DNA from: Setaria digitata
Lineage: Eukaryota; Nematoda; Chromadorea; Rhabditida; Setariidae
Length of the DNA stretch: 64,000 nucleotides
Direction of reading: 5' to 3'
NCBI GenBank assembly: GCA_003640385.1
Contig: RCAB01000057.1
Span: forward strand, 150,501-214,500
Shown here piece after piece: positions 1-12,500 of this stretch. Under the pieces are notes generated by a model that saw only the letters and a program-made list of their open reading frames with translations, did not search any database and had not been told where the DNA came from. Within the stretch, counting starts at the first letter, position 1. Each line of letters begins with the position of its first letter. The position numbers were made by a program, and so were the translations under genes.

Positions 1-3000
1 GTTCAGGCTGCAATCGTCCACAAATATGATTTGTTGAATCATTTGAAATCTTAAAAATAATCTCCGATATCATATTAAACAAAATTTCTATCATTCTCGA
101 ACAGTCTGAAATTCATAGCATTTAAAGTTTGCCGACGCGAGCTTTCCAAAACAAAATATGCTCGACGAAGAGTGGATGATAATTTGTTTAATCAATTAAT
201 TTAAAAAAGAAATAATCAGTCAATCATTGTTGCTGTCACATGTAATATATTTTGTTATTGCCCATACAACACGTTCTACCTCTGAACATCTCGATCTGAT
301 TTAGTTCTTATCATTTAAATAGCTTTTGATAATTTTTCAACTTCTATTCATATCTTTCTACTTATAATACTGTTTTTCTTATTACACGTATAATCAGTTT
401 ATAGTATTTTCATTAATTTATGCCTGTTTTTGTACAAACTTTTTCTTTCCTATTCGTTTAGAACTAGGAGAAAACATCAAATAGTAAATAAAGTTTAAAT
501 GAAAGAATATAGTGTTTGAAGAAAAATGAAGAAAAGCTATGTATGCACAAACATTATCAAAGCACAATAAGTGATAAGTTGATTTAACCAAAAATAATAC
601 ACAAATATGAAGAACTTGTTTAGACCATATTTTTACTTGTTCATCAAAATATATTTTAATTGCTTATTAAATCAAGCAAAATGAACGAGAAAAAATCAAA
701 AATGATTATTTGGCCATCCATCTTAACCATCATTCTTTTGTATTTCCAATATTTAACGTCATTAATATTCAGAATCTCTAAAACGATAAACCATAATATC
801 AAATAATAATTATTATCACATTATAGAATATTTATGACACTTTATTTCTTAGATTACAATGTTTGGAGAAAAGTTAAGAAAAATATTGCATAAAGGTATT
901 TTACATTAATGATAAATGTGTGAGTAATTACCAGAAATATTCTTGGGAATAAATTCTGCAGAAATGCTTCTTTTTCGCCTATTTCTTTTTTTTTTTTTTT
1001 TTTTTTTGACGATATTAACAAGAATTTTCTAATTCGAACGAAAATGGTGTTAAGAATTGATAAGGAAAATTGCTAAAATAAGTGATATGAGCAGAGCTGT
1101 CGCAGATTGTAAAAGCGTATATTAATAATTTAATTAGATAAAAACGTTCACGTGAATCTTCTAGCGTACAAGTATTTATTTACACGTGTATATGTGACTA
1201 TCTTCATGTGTCGATAGAATTGTAAGCAACTAACTAAAAATAGTTTAGTAGGAAAATAAAAGTAAAAATTGAAATTTCGAAAGAAAAAAGTAGAAAAAAA
1301 GTTTATTGTGCATGAAGTAAATTTCATAAATTTGGGAATTTCTTCCTTTTAAATTTTCAAAATTTCTACTAATTTATACTAGCAAACATATGGCTTTCTG
1401 TTTTCGGGACATTAGTATGAGATCAAATTTAGAATTAAGAAATTCAAGAACTCCTTATCAGTTATTGTTATCACTGACGAATATCAGTTAGCCAAATGAA
1501 ATCTAACTGCTTCCTTCACTTTTAATCCATGAATAAGAGAAAAATAATTAATTAACTGACGAAAAAACAGAAATAAATCGAAGACGAGAAACTGATAAAT
1601 TATCATCAGTGCAGTGAAACATCGCTTTGCGTAATTTATCAAAAATCCTAATCTTGAGGTTTTTTGAATATTAAAATTTGTTACATTAGGAATAGGAGAA
1701 AAGAATAAAATGGAAGTACAAGTCCTTCTATTTTGCATGTGATTCTCTTCTATAATTAACAATTATTATTTCTATCTTAAAATTGTTTTCACGTCTGAAT
1801 CTATTTTCTTTACCTTTCTCACCATTATCACTATCACTGCTGTCGCTTATTGTGAAATATTATCAGTGTATTCTATGCTCCTTTAAAATCTGATTGATAA
1901 CATCGACAAAAGAAACTTTGAAAAATAAAAACATGCCAGTGATAAATTTGCAGCAAACTATATGTATATGTAATGTATCAGTTATTTGTATGCGTTATTA
2001 AATCCGGGAAAATAAGCTGTGAAAATAAGCTAAATTCTGAAAGTCGTTGGAAAAAATATACATATTGTGAATTAGCAGTTTTACCTAAATTCGATAAAAA
2101 TAGACAGTTATTATTGACAGGTAATTATGAAATGTAGTAATTGTATCATTTCATGGCAGGTTTTCGTTGCCCTCTGAAGTACCATACATTTTCATTCCAA
2201 ATCGATGGAGTCCTAGCACTTGATCTACCACTATTTAATTAATCTAATTAATCAAAAAATAAGTGGACAAACTGAAAATAATGAAATATATGAAGTAACG
2301 GATGCAAATCAACTCATTTCATTTATTCACCTCACACCAGTTAAAACTGATAAGGACAAAATTAATTCATTTCTCAAATATTATTGACATTTGTTATGCT
2401 TATTTCAGCTAGGACATGTAAGCATCAAGTGAATAACTTCACGATGTTGCGAACAAAGTCAAAGTGCAAAGGAAAGTGTCTAACTTCAGCTCAATTCAGT
2501 CTTATCCTATCAAGAATTTAAATTGTTATTTATTCATACATTAATCGATTTACACACTCATTGAATACCTGACGGAGCAATTAATCAAATTAATTTGGCA
2601 TTCTGTAAATATTGACTTAATGAATTAACTGCGAACAGATAAATTGGAAGTGAAACGATCTTTATGAGGGCTATTTATGCTGTAAAGTTGAAAACTTCCA
2701 TTCTAGTTCTATAAACTCCAATTAATTTAATTTCATTAACTTTGCAAAAGTGATTTACAACATAATTTCTTTAAAAAAGTGCTACTGAATGATGTGAGGC
2801 AAAAGAGAACATAATTATAGAATGGTTTGATTGAAAGTTAATGACTGAGGGAAAGCATATTGCATTTGTTACTAAAGTGGATTAATTAGCACTTAAAGAG
2901 GGATTGACGTAATGGACGTGTATTTGCAAGTTTGCTCTGAATTAAATGTCATTTAAATTAAATTCTTAAATTGCGATTCTAAGACTACTTTTCGAAAGCA

Positions 3001-6000
3001 CTAAGCTTATCAGTTGATTAGGGATCAATTTGGGGTAAATCGAATTTTGATAGTAGCAAAATCAATCAATTGGATGATTTTGAGAACTATAAAGTATTTA
3101 AAAAATTAAGGTAGAAAATTTAGATGCATAGAACTTAAAAAAATCGATAAATTATTTTAAATATTGGTCAAAAATTAAAAATGTGTTAAATATTTTTAAG
3201 TAATTATTTTTTTATTTAAAGTCTAAAGGACTTATTTGAAAGAAAAAGTAGAATTGTTTCACAAATAAAGACATCTGCCTCTAAAATATAAACATATAAG
3301 AATTTTGTCGTCAAATTAAACAAATTTTTTAAATCAACATTTCTCTTTTAATAGAAAGAACAATATAATTATTATAGTTTGAAAAAAGCAAATTTGATTT
3401 TTTATAGAAACTAAATAAAGCTTAAAAAAACTAATTTATTTCCTTAAAAAAGAGCTCATTAATAAGGAAATACACATTAGCAAAATACAAGCATAGAAAT
3501 AACTTTTTTTCGATGCTTTTTAGCTTTATTTAGCTTTGAGGTTCTTCTAAAATGAATTAAATAATTGAATGAAATAATGAAAAATGATTTATTAAAAAAT
3601 TCATCGAGTTTTTTTTCAATAAAGCAAGCGGATGAACATGCAGTTATGGAATGCGATTGAAAATGTAACCAAAATTTTCAAAATTTCTGAAAAAAAGAAG
3701 AAGCTATAAAGCTACCACTCCATTCATTGCGCTAGCCAATCGGTCCGACCTGTTGAATCGAATTGTTTCGTATTTTCATCAAATCATACTGTAAAGTTAA
3801 AATAAAAAAAAAAAAGAATTCCCTTCTTACTAACACTTTAAAGAAGTAACACATAGACAAACACACACACCAACCAAACATATTTATCCTTTCTGAACAA
3901 CAAATTTGAAAAGAAAAAATTCGTTTTGATGAAGCTAATGAACGATTAATTAAATCAAAGAAAATATGAAAACGTCTCATAAAAAAGAAAAAAGCGTTCT
4001 TTCTTATCACAAATTTACTCCTTCACATTCAATCACTGTTGCGTTTGTCAGTTGAGGTTGACGTATCTGTGACTTATCAGTTATCAAAAAACTTACCAAA
4101 AAAACCAATTGGCAAGGCAAAAAGGATAATTAATACATGCACAGTTCAAGCCTTTATAATATTATATATTTAACTATTATTCAATTTTAACTGTTTCCAT
4201 TTAAATATTAACTGAAAAATTATTTAGTCTAAAAATTGAATGTGAAATAAAACATGAAGTTTGAATTTTATATGAAAAAAAGGAGAAAAATAATAAGGTC
4301 TTAGTATTTTTGTTGTATGGATGCATAAATGTATTATTTTAAAATTTAAAATGCAATGAAATATAGAAAAAAGCTTAAAATAATAAGAAAAAGGATAAAA
4401 CTGACAAGGTCAACGAGTAGGTGTTGCGAGTGTTGTTCGTCGTGCTGATGAATGAAACTAATTAGCCAAAGTAAACGTTGGAACGATTTGGTAACTAAAC
4501 CTTAATTAACTTCCTCTTTCTTAACATTTTATTGCTTTTTTTTTCTTGCACTTTATCTTTGTTTAAAATGAAATCTTAAAATTAAAGAATTTTTTGAGAA
4601 ACAATTAGGAAAAGGAATTAATTAAATTTCTGCCTACTTTTCAGATCTTTTCTTTTATGTATTTCATTGACGAAAACAAAAATATTTGTACTAAAAATTT
4701 ATTGTTTAACGAGTGAAAATTTTGAAAGAGCAAAGATCGAAGAATTAAAAAATTGGTTTTTTGTAAATGAAAAAATTAAATGATGAAACATTTCATTGCA
4801 GGAAGGAATTTCTTGGAATTCCCGGCAGAGGGTGCAATGAGAAGGAAAAGCATTATTCGCAAGAAGTCTATATAATTTGAGAACTTATTTAAAAAAAAAA
4901 AAAAATGGATTGTTAAGGAAAAATTAAATTTAATAACAAAGTTTTGGCTTTAATAAAAAAAAATTCAATGAAAAATAATGCAATAAGAAAAAAAAAGAAA
5001 AACTAATAAACACAATTTTTTGATTCCTTATTATAAATGTTTATTGCTTTATTAATCTTTTAACTTTTAAAATTTTATTCGTCATTTTACTGTATTATTT
5101 CCTGTTAACTTGACATTATTTAATGAGCTGCATTTCTGATTCAATCGAAAAAAAACTGCGGAAAAAAGTGAAATGTAGAAAGTATTAGTTTCTTAAGTTC
5201 TGCTTTGGCAAATGTACCAAAAACGCAATACTTTGATATCATTTATTTGAACCGGAATTAATTTTTTCTTTTAAATAATTGCGAATGCTTTTTTCGCTCA
5301 CATTATTTTCTCATTCCAGTTTCTTCTTTTTTTTTTGCTTATTATTCCATTTAAAGCAGTCATTAACGTCGAAAGAAATTAACTACAGCGCTAAAATTAA
5401 AAAAAAAGCAGTTGAAAAATTTTTGCAAAATTCGAAAAAAAGAATATCAAGTTTTAAATTAGAGAAGAAAATTCTACTTATTGAAACTGTTCATATCTTC
5501 ACAAATTTATGCCTACTTCATTCCTTTTTTTTTTTTAAATTAATAATTGCACTTTTGTCTCATTAAATAGTAGGCAAAAAAGTAATAAATAAATGAGCTA
5601 TTTTCCATTTGAGAAAATATTTTGGAGTAAAATAGTTTTATAATTATTATTAATTTAACTATTCTAATTTTTCTTCTAGATCTAAAATTCCCTGCTTTTA
5701 GAATCTGATAAGTTTTAAATCCCAATTATAAAAATAAAAAATTACTCGTTCTTGTGCTTGTGTCTTATACCTATTTTTGTTTTGTTTTACCTTGGCGCCA
5801 GCCTTTATTTACGTCAATTTTTTCTGCATCAATCGTTGTTTACGTTGGCGCCAGCCGAGTTGTTTTTACGTCAAATCTTTTTGTGTCTTCCCTGATAAAA
5901 GCTATACTTTACTTGCATTGATTAACAAATAATTTTTGTTTTCCTATCTGAGATGTAAACATAACATCGCCATCCTTCTGTACTCGAAAGTAGTATTGAT

Positions 6001-9000
6001 GTTGTAAACAAACAAAAAAAAAAAAACAGTAACAATACGATGCATTCTCTTATCATTTTGCCATTATGAGCCAAAGAAAAGATTTTTTCTTTCACTTTAC
6101 ACTTTCATTATCGCTGAAGTGTTTTACACATATAATTAACTTACCTGTTTACTATTATTCTTCCGTCTACTTTAAAAGTATTTTACTAGACCAAGAAAAA
6201 ATACTTGAGTAAGTGCAAAAATGTTGTAAGTGGAAGGAAAAAAAAATTTTTATTTTGAACAGTACATATATTTTCAATAAAGAGCTAACTTGTGTCTAAT
6301 CAAATGTCACAAAAATTAGAATATCAGTTTAGCAGCACTAAATAAAGATATAGTTCGTCGGAAAGGTAGTGATACAGTTTCTTGCATCAAAATCTCGTTA
6401 TCACTGTTATCATCATCATGATCGTTTTCCACAAGCAAAGTATAGTATTTATAAACTAGTGATGGACGAAAAGCTTGTTAACTGCTTAAGTTCTCGTAAA
6501 TCTTTGATCTAATTATTTTCATAAATAATACAAAGGTTAGTGAGGACGAAAAGGTGAAAAGATGTTTAGTTGTGCTCACCTGTTACTTGTTTTTTATTTG
6601 ATTTTTAAAGCTATTTACAGAACAATATTATAATTAATATTTTAAATAATGCTTTTAAGAAGTTTTACCGAAAATTTTGAGTAATTCGTTTGTTTCTGTT
6701 TGCGGGAGTGTGTGCATATAGACTTGTATGGTTGAAAGAGCCTAGACACTGCAGGATTCTGGATGCAAGCATGCCAGTGATGGCCATGGCATCTGCTGTT
6801 TTCCTTCTGAATTCAAATTGCGTTTGGATACTGGGGCATACCATCTCAGATTTCTGGGATACCTGCTTGGAAGAGTATTGAAATTCCTACTTTAAAAATA
6901 ATTTAGGGCTTCAAGTTTTTTTTGGAAAAGATTCAGCAAAACATCCAAAATTAAAAGCTTCAGAAAGACCCTCCTCTTATCACAGGGCTGATAAATATTG
7001 TATCTTTTACTGACTATTAACAAATAAAACATGATGCATCGATTGATATGATACTAATATCGATAAAAGAGGAATAAAGACTTATTTTCTTTTGATAATT
7101 TGGCTTTGAGTAGTTTAGGCTATTTTTATTATCATATCATTGAACTGCTATGCCATATTATCACATAATATCGTGGCATCAATAAAAACTGATGAAGAAA
7201 ATCATGCTGAAAATGACAGAACAGAAAATGCGAGAAAAAATGACAGAAATTTCTTCATCTTCGCATACTAGAAATATTAATTATCTCCCAAGAATCATAA
7301 TGAAAATCAAAGTATTTTGGGGTGAGGATAAAAACTGAAAATGTGTATATTAAAAATTGAAACTGACAATTTCAACTTCAAGAAGCAAATCTGAAAGAAA
7401 AGAACTTGCTTCTTTTTGGGGGAGTAATTCAGCAGTGTAATTAAAATAACATTATTTAGAAAAGTGAGCGCTGTTGTATTGAAATAGGTTTAATCCAAAT
7501 TTAAACTTCAAAATTCCTATTAAATTATTAAATTCAGGTTCTTTAAAGAGAAAAAATTGTTTATTAAATATCGAAGACTGAGGATTGCATAGCATCATGT
7601 AATTTGAGGCTAGTAAATTTTTTTGAAAGTAGCAAAATTTATAAAGTTCTAAATAATTTAGTTCATGTAATTTTGATCGAACAATTCAAAATTTATAGCA
7701 AAATTATGGGGATTAAATTACTAATCACTACAGGATAAATTTCATATTATCAAGATTTTCTAGCAATACAACATTTAAAAAAAAAAACCTCTAATTTTGC
7801 TCCTTGGCTTTTTCCAAGGTTTTTGATCAGTTATCAAAATTTTGAGGTTACGTTAACTGTGAAAAAGGAACGAGAAAAACTGGTTTAATTCCATATCACG
7901 GAATCTACAAGAAATAATTGGAAAAGAAAAAATGCGACAGCTAGAACTTTTAAGACTTTGTGTTACCAAAAAATTTCATTGTCTTCAACTTTCATTAGTC
8001 AGGAAAAACATGATTCTGTAAAAATTACAATCCAGCCGAAATTTTCAAATTTCCGGGCCGTTCTCCATTTCTTCTTGCACATTTCGTTTCAACTATAATA
8101 ATCAACTTTAAATTGTTGCTCAAATTTTCACCGATTGAGTGTTTCATTTAATTGTTAGAATAAATAGCTGGCAAGTAAGCGAAAATGAAAGCAGAAATAT
8201 TTTATGAATTGCACGACTTCAATCCGAGACAAATAAAACTCTTGAACTTTCAAGACGGACGAATTGTTGAACTTTCAAGGACGCTGAATAATACTCGGAG
8301 TTCTGAATAACAATGGATTTTCTTTCTTCCTTCATTAAAAAAAAGAAGAAATGATACTTTGATTTAAAATTTCATTTTAGATGCCAAAAAAGAAAAATTA
8401 AATACTTCCAGGTAAGAGATAGGCAATTAATTTTTCCCGCAATACTAAAATTAATATATAAAAAGAGATAAGTTTATGACGAAGAGTGCTGCTGAGTGAT
8501 ATTATCACCCTGTCGTCACTGACGTGATGTTCTTTGAACTATGTCATAATTCTTAATTTCAAAAGGTTAAAAGTTAAATGAAAATTATCATTTGCACATT
8601 TGGAAAGAAACAATGGTGCAAAAAGAAAAAAATCAAGTTCTACGTTACTTGCAACTGCAATTTTAAATGGCTTGATAAAAATCGACAGTGAAATTGGTGA
8701 TGAAATCTTGACATGACCTTTGCACTTGTTCTAAACGTGAAATCACTTAAGCAATATTGCGTAGGTATATAATGCAAGCACTGAAGTATAAAATTTCACT
8801 TTGCAACAAATTTCATTTTCTTTTTTATTAGACTTAAACAAAATTTCAGAAAATTTTTTTCCAGCCTATTTCAGCATTCTTATAATCTTTCAAGAACCTA
8901 AGCCGAAACTTTTTAGTCCTAACACAGATCATGAAAATTAAATTATAGTCAAAATAGAATATAGCAAAATTTTTCGAAAACGTTTTTTCCTTTCTAAATC

Positions 9001-9530
9001 ATGAAAATTTAACTTAACAAGAACCTATATATGATTAAGAAAAATTATGAATTCTAACTTTTGCTTCCTTACGGCTAATTAACATCTCAAAAACAAAAGG
9101 CTTGATGAAAGTGATAACCAATATAAGAATGAACTGATATAGTTTCAAGAGATATCATAATACAAATGATCATTAAAAAGAAGCATCGTTTTCAATATTT
9201 TGCTTTTAGCCTACTATATTTTAAGAGAAAAAACAATTTTATGAGATTCTTACTGTGTTCATAAAATTAACTCTTACTTCTCTCTCTTTTTTCTTTAAAA
9301 CATTGTAATGCAAAAAAGGTAAGGAACAAAATTAGGATTGTAATAATTGCTTCCTTGGTGATATTTTAGGATGTCAATTTCTCATGCTGTCTCAAAATTT
9401 TTAAATTGTTAAATTAAAGAAAGTTTTACATCGAGCGGAAATTTTTAGTAATAAATAAATTTTATACTTTGATTTAAAGTTTTATTTTCCATTTCAAGTT
9501 TTTAGCTGAAATTATTCCGTGGTGCAGAGA
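1..9530. other. Gene-poor AT-rich intergenic region
   Basis: About 9.5 kb with no exon chain that I can support on either strand. It holds poly(A)/poly(T) tracts (for example a T-run near 990-1008), short direct repeats (near 8231-8283) and one regulatory-looking tandem block near 5.8 kb, annotated separately. Isolated short open frames (for example 6690-6878 and 4801-4875) have no recognisable domain and no partner exons. The rightmost part should hold the promoter of the astacin gene that starts at 9531. Exons of a gene lying off the left edge cannot be excluded. Confidence 0.6.
5792..5874. promoter_or_regulatory. Tandem TGGCGCCA + ACGTCA block
   Basis: Two copies of the 12-mer TTGGCGCCAGCC (5792-5803 and 5845-5856) are each followed 16-20 nt downstream by TTTACGTCAA (5808-5817 and 5865-5874). 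GC-rich palindromic TGGCGCCA is conspicuous in this AT-rich DNA and resembles an E2F/DP-type site. The reverse complement of the second element, TTGACGTAAA, resembles an ATF/CREB bZIP site. The paired arrangement with a 53-nt period suggests a cis-regulatory module or a short tandem duplication. The factor assignments are inference, and the nearest supported gene start is 3.7 kb to the right. Confidence 0.35.
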
Positions 9531-12500
9531 ATGTTGTTCATTTTAATAACTTTTATCTGTTCAATGTGCTATCAACCAGCATCACTGACCATACCTGCAT
9601 CGGCAAGTATTAATGTTGATTTCTCCTTAATAATCTGATAAGAATTCTCCAACCTTTGGCTGATAATTTTCTTGAAACTTTTTTTAACCACGTGATAAAT
9701 TCCTAGGATACAATACAAATTTTGCATGTGCAACTGTGCGAAAATTAAAACTTGAAATTCTTTGTAACAAAGTTTTTTTGTAATGAAGAGTAGTTAAATT
9801 ATTAAGTCCAAAAAAAAGGAAAAAAAAAAACTAAATTCAAGAGAAGAGTTTCGTTTCATTGAAATTTCAAAATTCATAAGATCAGCTGATATAATATGAA
9901 ATATAACTGATTTTCACATTTCAAATTTCTGGGGCAAATTAATAAAAAAATTACTTCACAGTACTGAATATATATATATTGCTCCAAAATCGGATGCTTA
10001 AGCCTTAACTATTAACTGTTATTTGAAGTTATCATTTTATTCATAACTCAATGAATTAGCATTAGCCTGAGTTAAAACTTATGTTTCTTAATGAGTTAAA
10101 ACACTCGTACATTTCATTCACAATTAATTATTACTGATATTTTGGCTCAACACAAAAATAATCACAATAACTTCATTTGCAGCTTAGAGCACATCGGAAG
10201 TCTGTTTGAAAGATATCAGTTTTGAAAATTTGCGAAAATTCTTTAACCTATGAAAAGTTTCGCCTTCGAAAACGGAATCCTCAACTGACTAAAATTGCAA
10301 CGTTTTCTTTTTGAAAATATTAAGGCGTTAAAAGCAGTTTCAAAAAAATATGTTTGATATTTACACGAATAAATTATGGTTAACACGGTGTAAAATGCTA
10401 CTAAATTATTGATATTATGATTTTCAATTATCTGCAATCCAGCAAATGCACTTTTAATTACTTTCTAACTGAATCATTTGATTTCAATAAATCAAAAGCA
10501 TATGAGTAAAATTTATTTAAAAGTTTCTAATTTTAAATCTAAACACTTTGAAAACTATATCAGGAACTGATAGGAAAACAGATCAGAAATAATAAATAAA
10601 GTTAATTATGCTAAAATAAGCCATGCGCTTTAGCAATATGAATGGCAAAGTTCATTTTTCTTTCCATTTTACAATACTGCTTTACATTCATCCATAATTT
10701 ATTATTCTGTTTATTAAATTTAGCAAACTAGCTATCCAGGAGATGTTCCGGATAATACATTTACCAGCGGAAACTTGGGTAAATATGGTTATGACAAAGA
10801 TGTACCAGCAGACGAGATATCTGGTCAACATTTGGATAATAACGTACGGATATTTGAAAATGATATTATGCTTACAAAGTATGTTTGTTTAATTTCTTGT
10901 CTATAATTGAATACTTGAAAATATTTTGGAAACATTGATAGTATGGTATGTAAATATAATTACTCTTATTGTTTCTGAAATTTTAATTAGTAACTTCCAA
11001 AAAATATCTATATTTTAAAACAATATAATGGATATATATTGATTATTTTAGCTAAGTAATAATTTGTTGCTCTGATTTTTAATTAAGTTTTCATTAAGTT
11101 TAACAAACATTTTTTTCATCAAACTTGCCATTGTTATTTTAATTTGCAAAATTTACAGAATTAATTTGTAATTGAATCGCATACTGAAATGTCACCAAAT
11201 GAAAAATGCATTACAGACAGGAGGAAGAGATTCTGAAGCAAGCAACAATGACATTCTCGAATAAAAGTGACACATTGATAAGATACAAACGACAAGCTTA
11301 TTATTCTAGTCGTAATTCAAATTACTTCTGGCAGAATGGAGTCGTGCCCTATCGATTTGATTCAAAACTTTGTAAAACAATTTTGACTTATCTTGCAAAC
11401 TGTGCTACTGTAATTCATTCTTTTTACATTTCAAATTTATACTGATTTTAAGCACAGCATGCTAAAGATGTTATCAAAAAATCGATGGAAAAGTGGGAAA
11501 GTGATACCTGCATTACGTTTGTACCTGCTAGTAATAAAAAAAATGCACTTGTTTTTGTCAGAGTGAGTTTTTTCTTTTTAATGGATAAATATTGACCAAA
11601 TCATTACTTGAAAATTAATTTAAAAAGTTTATGAAGATTATTGTCTTTCCTTATGTCTAATTAAGGGATAAAAAGAATTTAAAATTAATGTGTTTAATGA
11701 AATTTCAAATTATTTTAATAAAAGGAAAAAATTGCTTTTTTCGAGATATTTACGGTATAAATTGTCAGAAAACATTAAATTAATTATTTCTTTTCTGATT
11801 AATTCTATTTAGAAGTTTAATAAAATTTCAGGGAACAAGTTGTTCCAGTTTTATCGGTTATATACCATATTGGAAAAAGCAACCAGTTTCAGTTGGCCAA
11901 AACTGTGAGCATGTTAGTTTTAATTATTATTACCTGTAGACATTAATCTTACAAATCTTTTTCTTTCCTTCTTTTTTCACATTCTTTTTTTCTATCTTTT
12001 TTTCAACAAAATTTTAATATCCACTGTTGAAAAAAATGAATTTGACTAATTAATCTAATTAGTTAAATTTAACTAATTAGATTAATTAGTCAAATTCATT
12101 TTTGAAATTAATTTTTATTAATTTCTATTTTGGATTATATTTTTAGATTCACACAATTGCGCATGAAATAGGACATGCATTGGGATTTTTACATACTCAT
12201 ACTCGAGCGGATCGTGATGATTATATTACGATTAAATTTAATAATATACAGGTTAATTTGTTTTTCGTTTTTTTTTTCTTTTTTAATCAAAAATTTGATA
12301 TTGCAATCATGAAATGTTTAATAATTGCAAGGATGTGAATTTCTGATTCGAATTATAAGTAATCAAATTTTCGTGAGTGGGATAACCTTGTTGTGGTTAT
12401 TGTTGAAAATTCTGCAATAAATTGAATTTGTGGCAATAGCAGGTGATTTAGGTCAGTATGTCTGTACCACTTTGCAATGAATCTCTTACCAGTCCTGTGC

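Noticed and set aside
4801..4875. Possible terminal exon after TTTCATTGCAG (ending SIIRKKSI-stop)
   Set aside because: Good acceptor but no upstream exon in frame, and the opposite strand shows an equally plausible short frame, so strand and coding status are undecidable.
6690..6881. 63-codon plus-strand frame in a GC-richer patch
   Set aside because: No recognisable domain, no supported splice partner, and the hydrophobic and Cys residues are scattered. Kept only as a note in the intergenic entry.
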